64,000 nucleotides of DNA from Thysanoteuthis rhombus. Lineage: Eukaryota > Mollusca > Cephalopoda > Oegopsida > Thysanoteuthidae. Below, piece after piece: positions 63,546-64,000 of the stretch (the first letter of the stretch is position 1; every line of letters starts with the position of its first letter). The notes under the pieces were generated by a model. That model made no database searches. It was not told the DNA's origin and was given only the letters and a program-made list of their open reading frames with translations. The translations under genes were made by a program, and so were the position numbers. The stretch lies in assembly GCA_963457665.1 (NCBI GenBank), contig OY735209.1, forward strand, positions 10,433,314 through 10,497,313, written 5' to 3'.

Positions 63546-63906
63546 TTCTGTTAACTTTGCACTAATGCTTTTGGGAACGACAGGAATCCATCTCTTCATC
63601 CGAAAGTTATGGGGGAATAGCACAGTAGATTAGGCTCTTCAGCCTCGCTCGGCAACCAGACTAGGAGATGGACAACTCTGAATCCAATCCGAGAAAGTCC
63701 ACCCCTTGTCTTACTCCGTGAAAGGCTGGCTGTTAATTGTGAATTCCCGTAACCGAATGATTAAAATCAGCCAGGCAGATAGTGGATCCCCTCTGGCGAT
63801 AGGGAATGAGTTCGATTCTCACTGTGGGCTTATTCTTTATTTCCGATTACGCTGTTTAATCGTTGCCGTTGAATTACGGTCCGAGTCAAAAAAAAAAACA
63901 ACTTAC

Positions 63907-64000
63907 CTAAACTGAAATCTTCCGGTCGACACTCATCTAAGATGAAAGGTTCAGCATTCAAATCGATCCCCGATGCTGGTTTCAGCCCTTCTCGACAGGT
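63907..64000 (-). CDS. Surface-protein exon, end of a Cys module (cut by window edge)
   Basis: Minus-strand exon ending at TTTAG|gtaagttg. The frame imposed by the next exon reads TCREGLKPASG, then a segment with DECRPEDFSL. Two Cys residues, one near each end, resemble the last two cysteines of the EB-like modules in the later exon 53658-53987, so at least one more module lies upstream of the window. The exon is open on its 5' side at 64000; its true acceptor is not visible. Phase 1 donor. Confidence 0.78.

Larger units (their letters stand above)
40786..64000 (-). other. Cysteine-rich, hyperglycosylated-stalk type I membrane protein gene (gene span, 5' end missing)
   Basis: Eight minus-strand exons join into one frame of 1043 codons including the stop, all with GT/AG borders and every intron in phase 1. 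Predicted layout from the N side: end of a Cys module, a 13-residue linker exon, a seven-Cys module, an exon with two six-Cys EB-like modules, a 739-codon acidic Asn/Asp/Ser stalk, a seven-Cys module, an acidic linker and a transmembrane C-terminus. The start codon and signal peptide lie beyond 64000. The gene is not recognised as a named family. A cell-surface role is inferred from the disulfide-type modules, sequons and the membrane anchor. Confidence 0.85.

Overview
The window is eukaryotic nuclear DNA, AT-rich and very repeat-rich. It carries the spliced exons of two protein genes in a sea of degenerate transposons and long (AT)n, (GATA)n, (GT)n and (AAT)n microsatellites. No operons, rRNA, CRISPR or intact tRNA genes were seen. 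A lophotrochozoan, most likely a coleoid cephalopod such as an octopus, fits best: multi-kilobase introns, abundant RTE-type LINEs with (ATG)n tails, tRNA-derived SINE heads, and a well conserved bilaterian dmbx homeobox gene. The species assignment is inference.

Gene 1 (plus strand, 14.2-26.5 kb) is the 3' part of a diencephalon/mesencephalon homeobox gene (dmbx, paired-like K50 class). Four coding exons join in phase: 14218-14393, 16696-17107, 23846-24016 and 26071-26534. They encode the end of the N-terminal motif, a homeodomain split between residues 46 and 47, a long Ser/Gln/Ala-rich region and a C-terminal OAR motif. The first coding exon was not found and probably lies upstream of the window. 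Its introns hold an RLE-type LINE with an intact 225-codon terminal ORF, degraded relatives, a CR1-like remnant and a 700-bp TCTA minisatellite.

Gene 2 (minus strand, 64.0-40.8 kb) is the main discovery candidate. Eight exons join in one frame, and all seven introns are phase 1: 63907-64000 (truncated by the window edge), 59806-59844, 56410-56553, 53658-53987, 48798-51014, 47611-47748, 45489-45554 and 40786-40886. They encode about 1042 residues of a predicted single-pass surface protein: EB-like cysteine modules, then a roughly 700-residue, extremely acidic Asp/Asn/Ser stalk with about 48 N-glycosylation sequons in long internal repeats, a second seven-cysteine module with exactly the same cysteine spacing as one upstream of the stalk, a short linker, a transmembrane helix and a five-residue tail. 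I do not recognise a named orthologue.

The two genes converge. The 14 kb between them (26.5-40.8 kb) holds repeats, including a 500-bp DNA-transposon derivative with apparent TA duplications and a second similar element. One dispersed 400-500 bp repeat family occurs about ten times on both strands and is often flanked by, or contains, GATA/GTAT arrays. Region 1-14.2 kb (upstream of the first visible dmbx exon) and the gene 2 introns are also repeat-dominated: Tc1-like and mariner-like transposase remnants, RTE fragments and SINE-like units.
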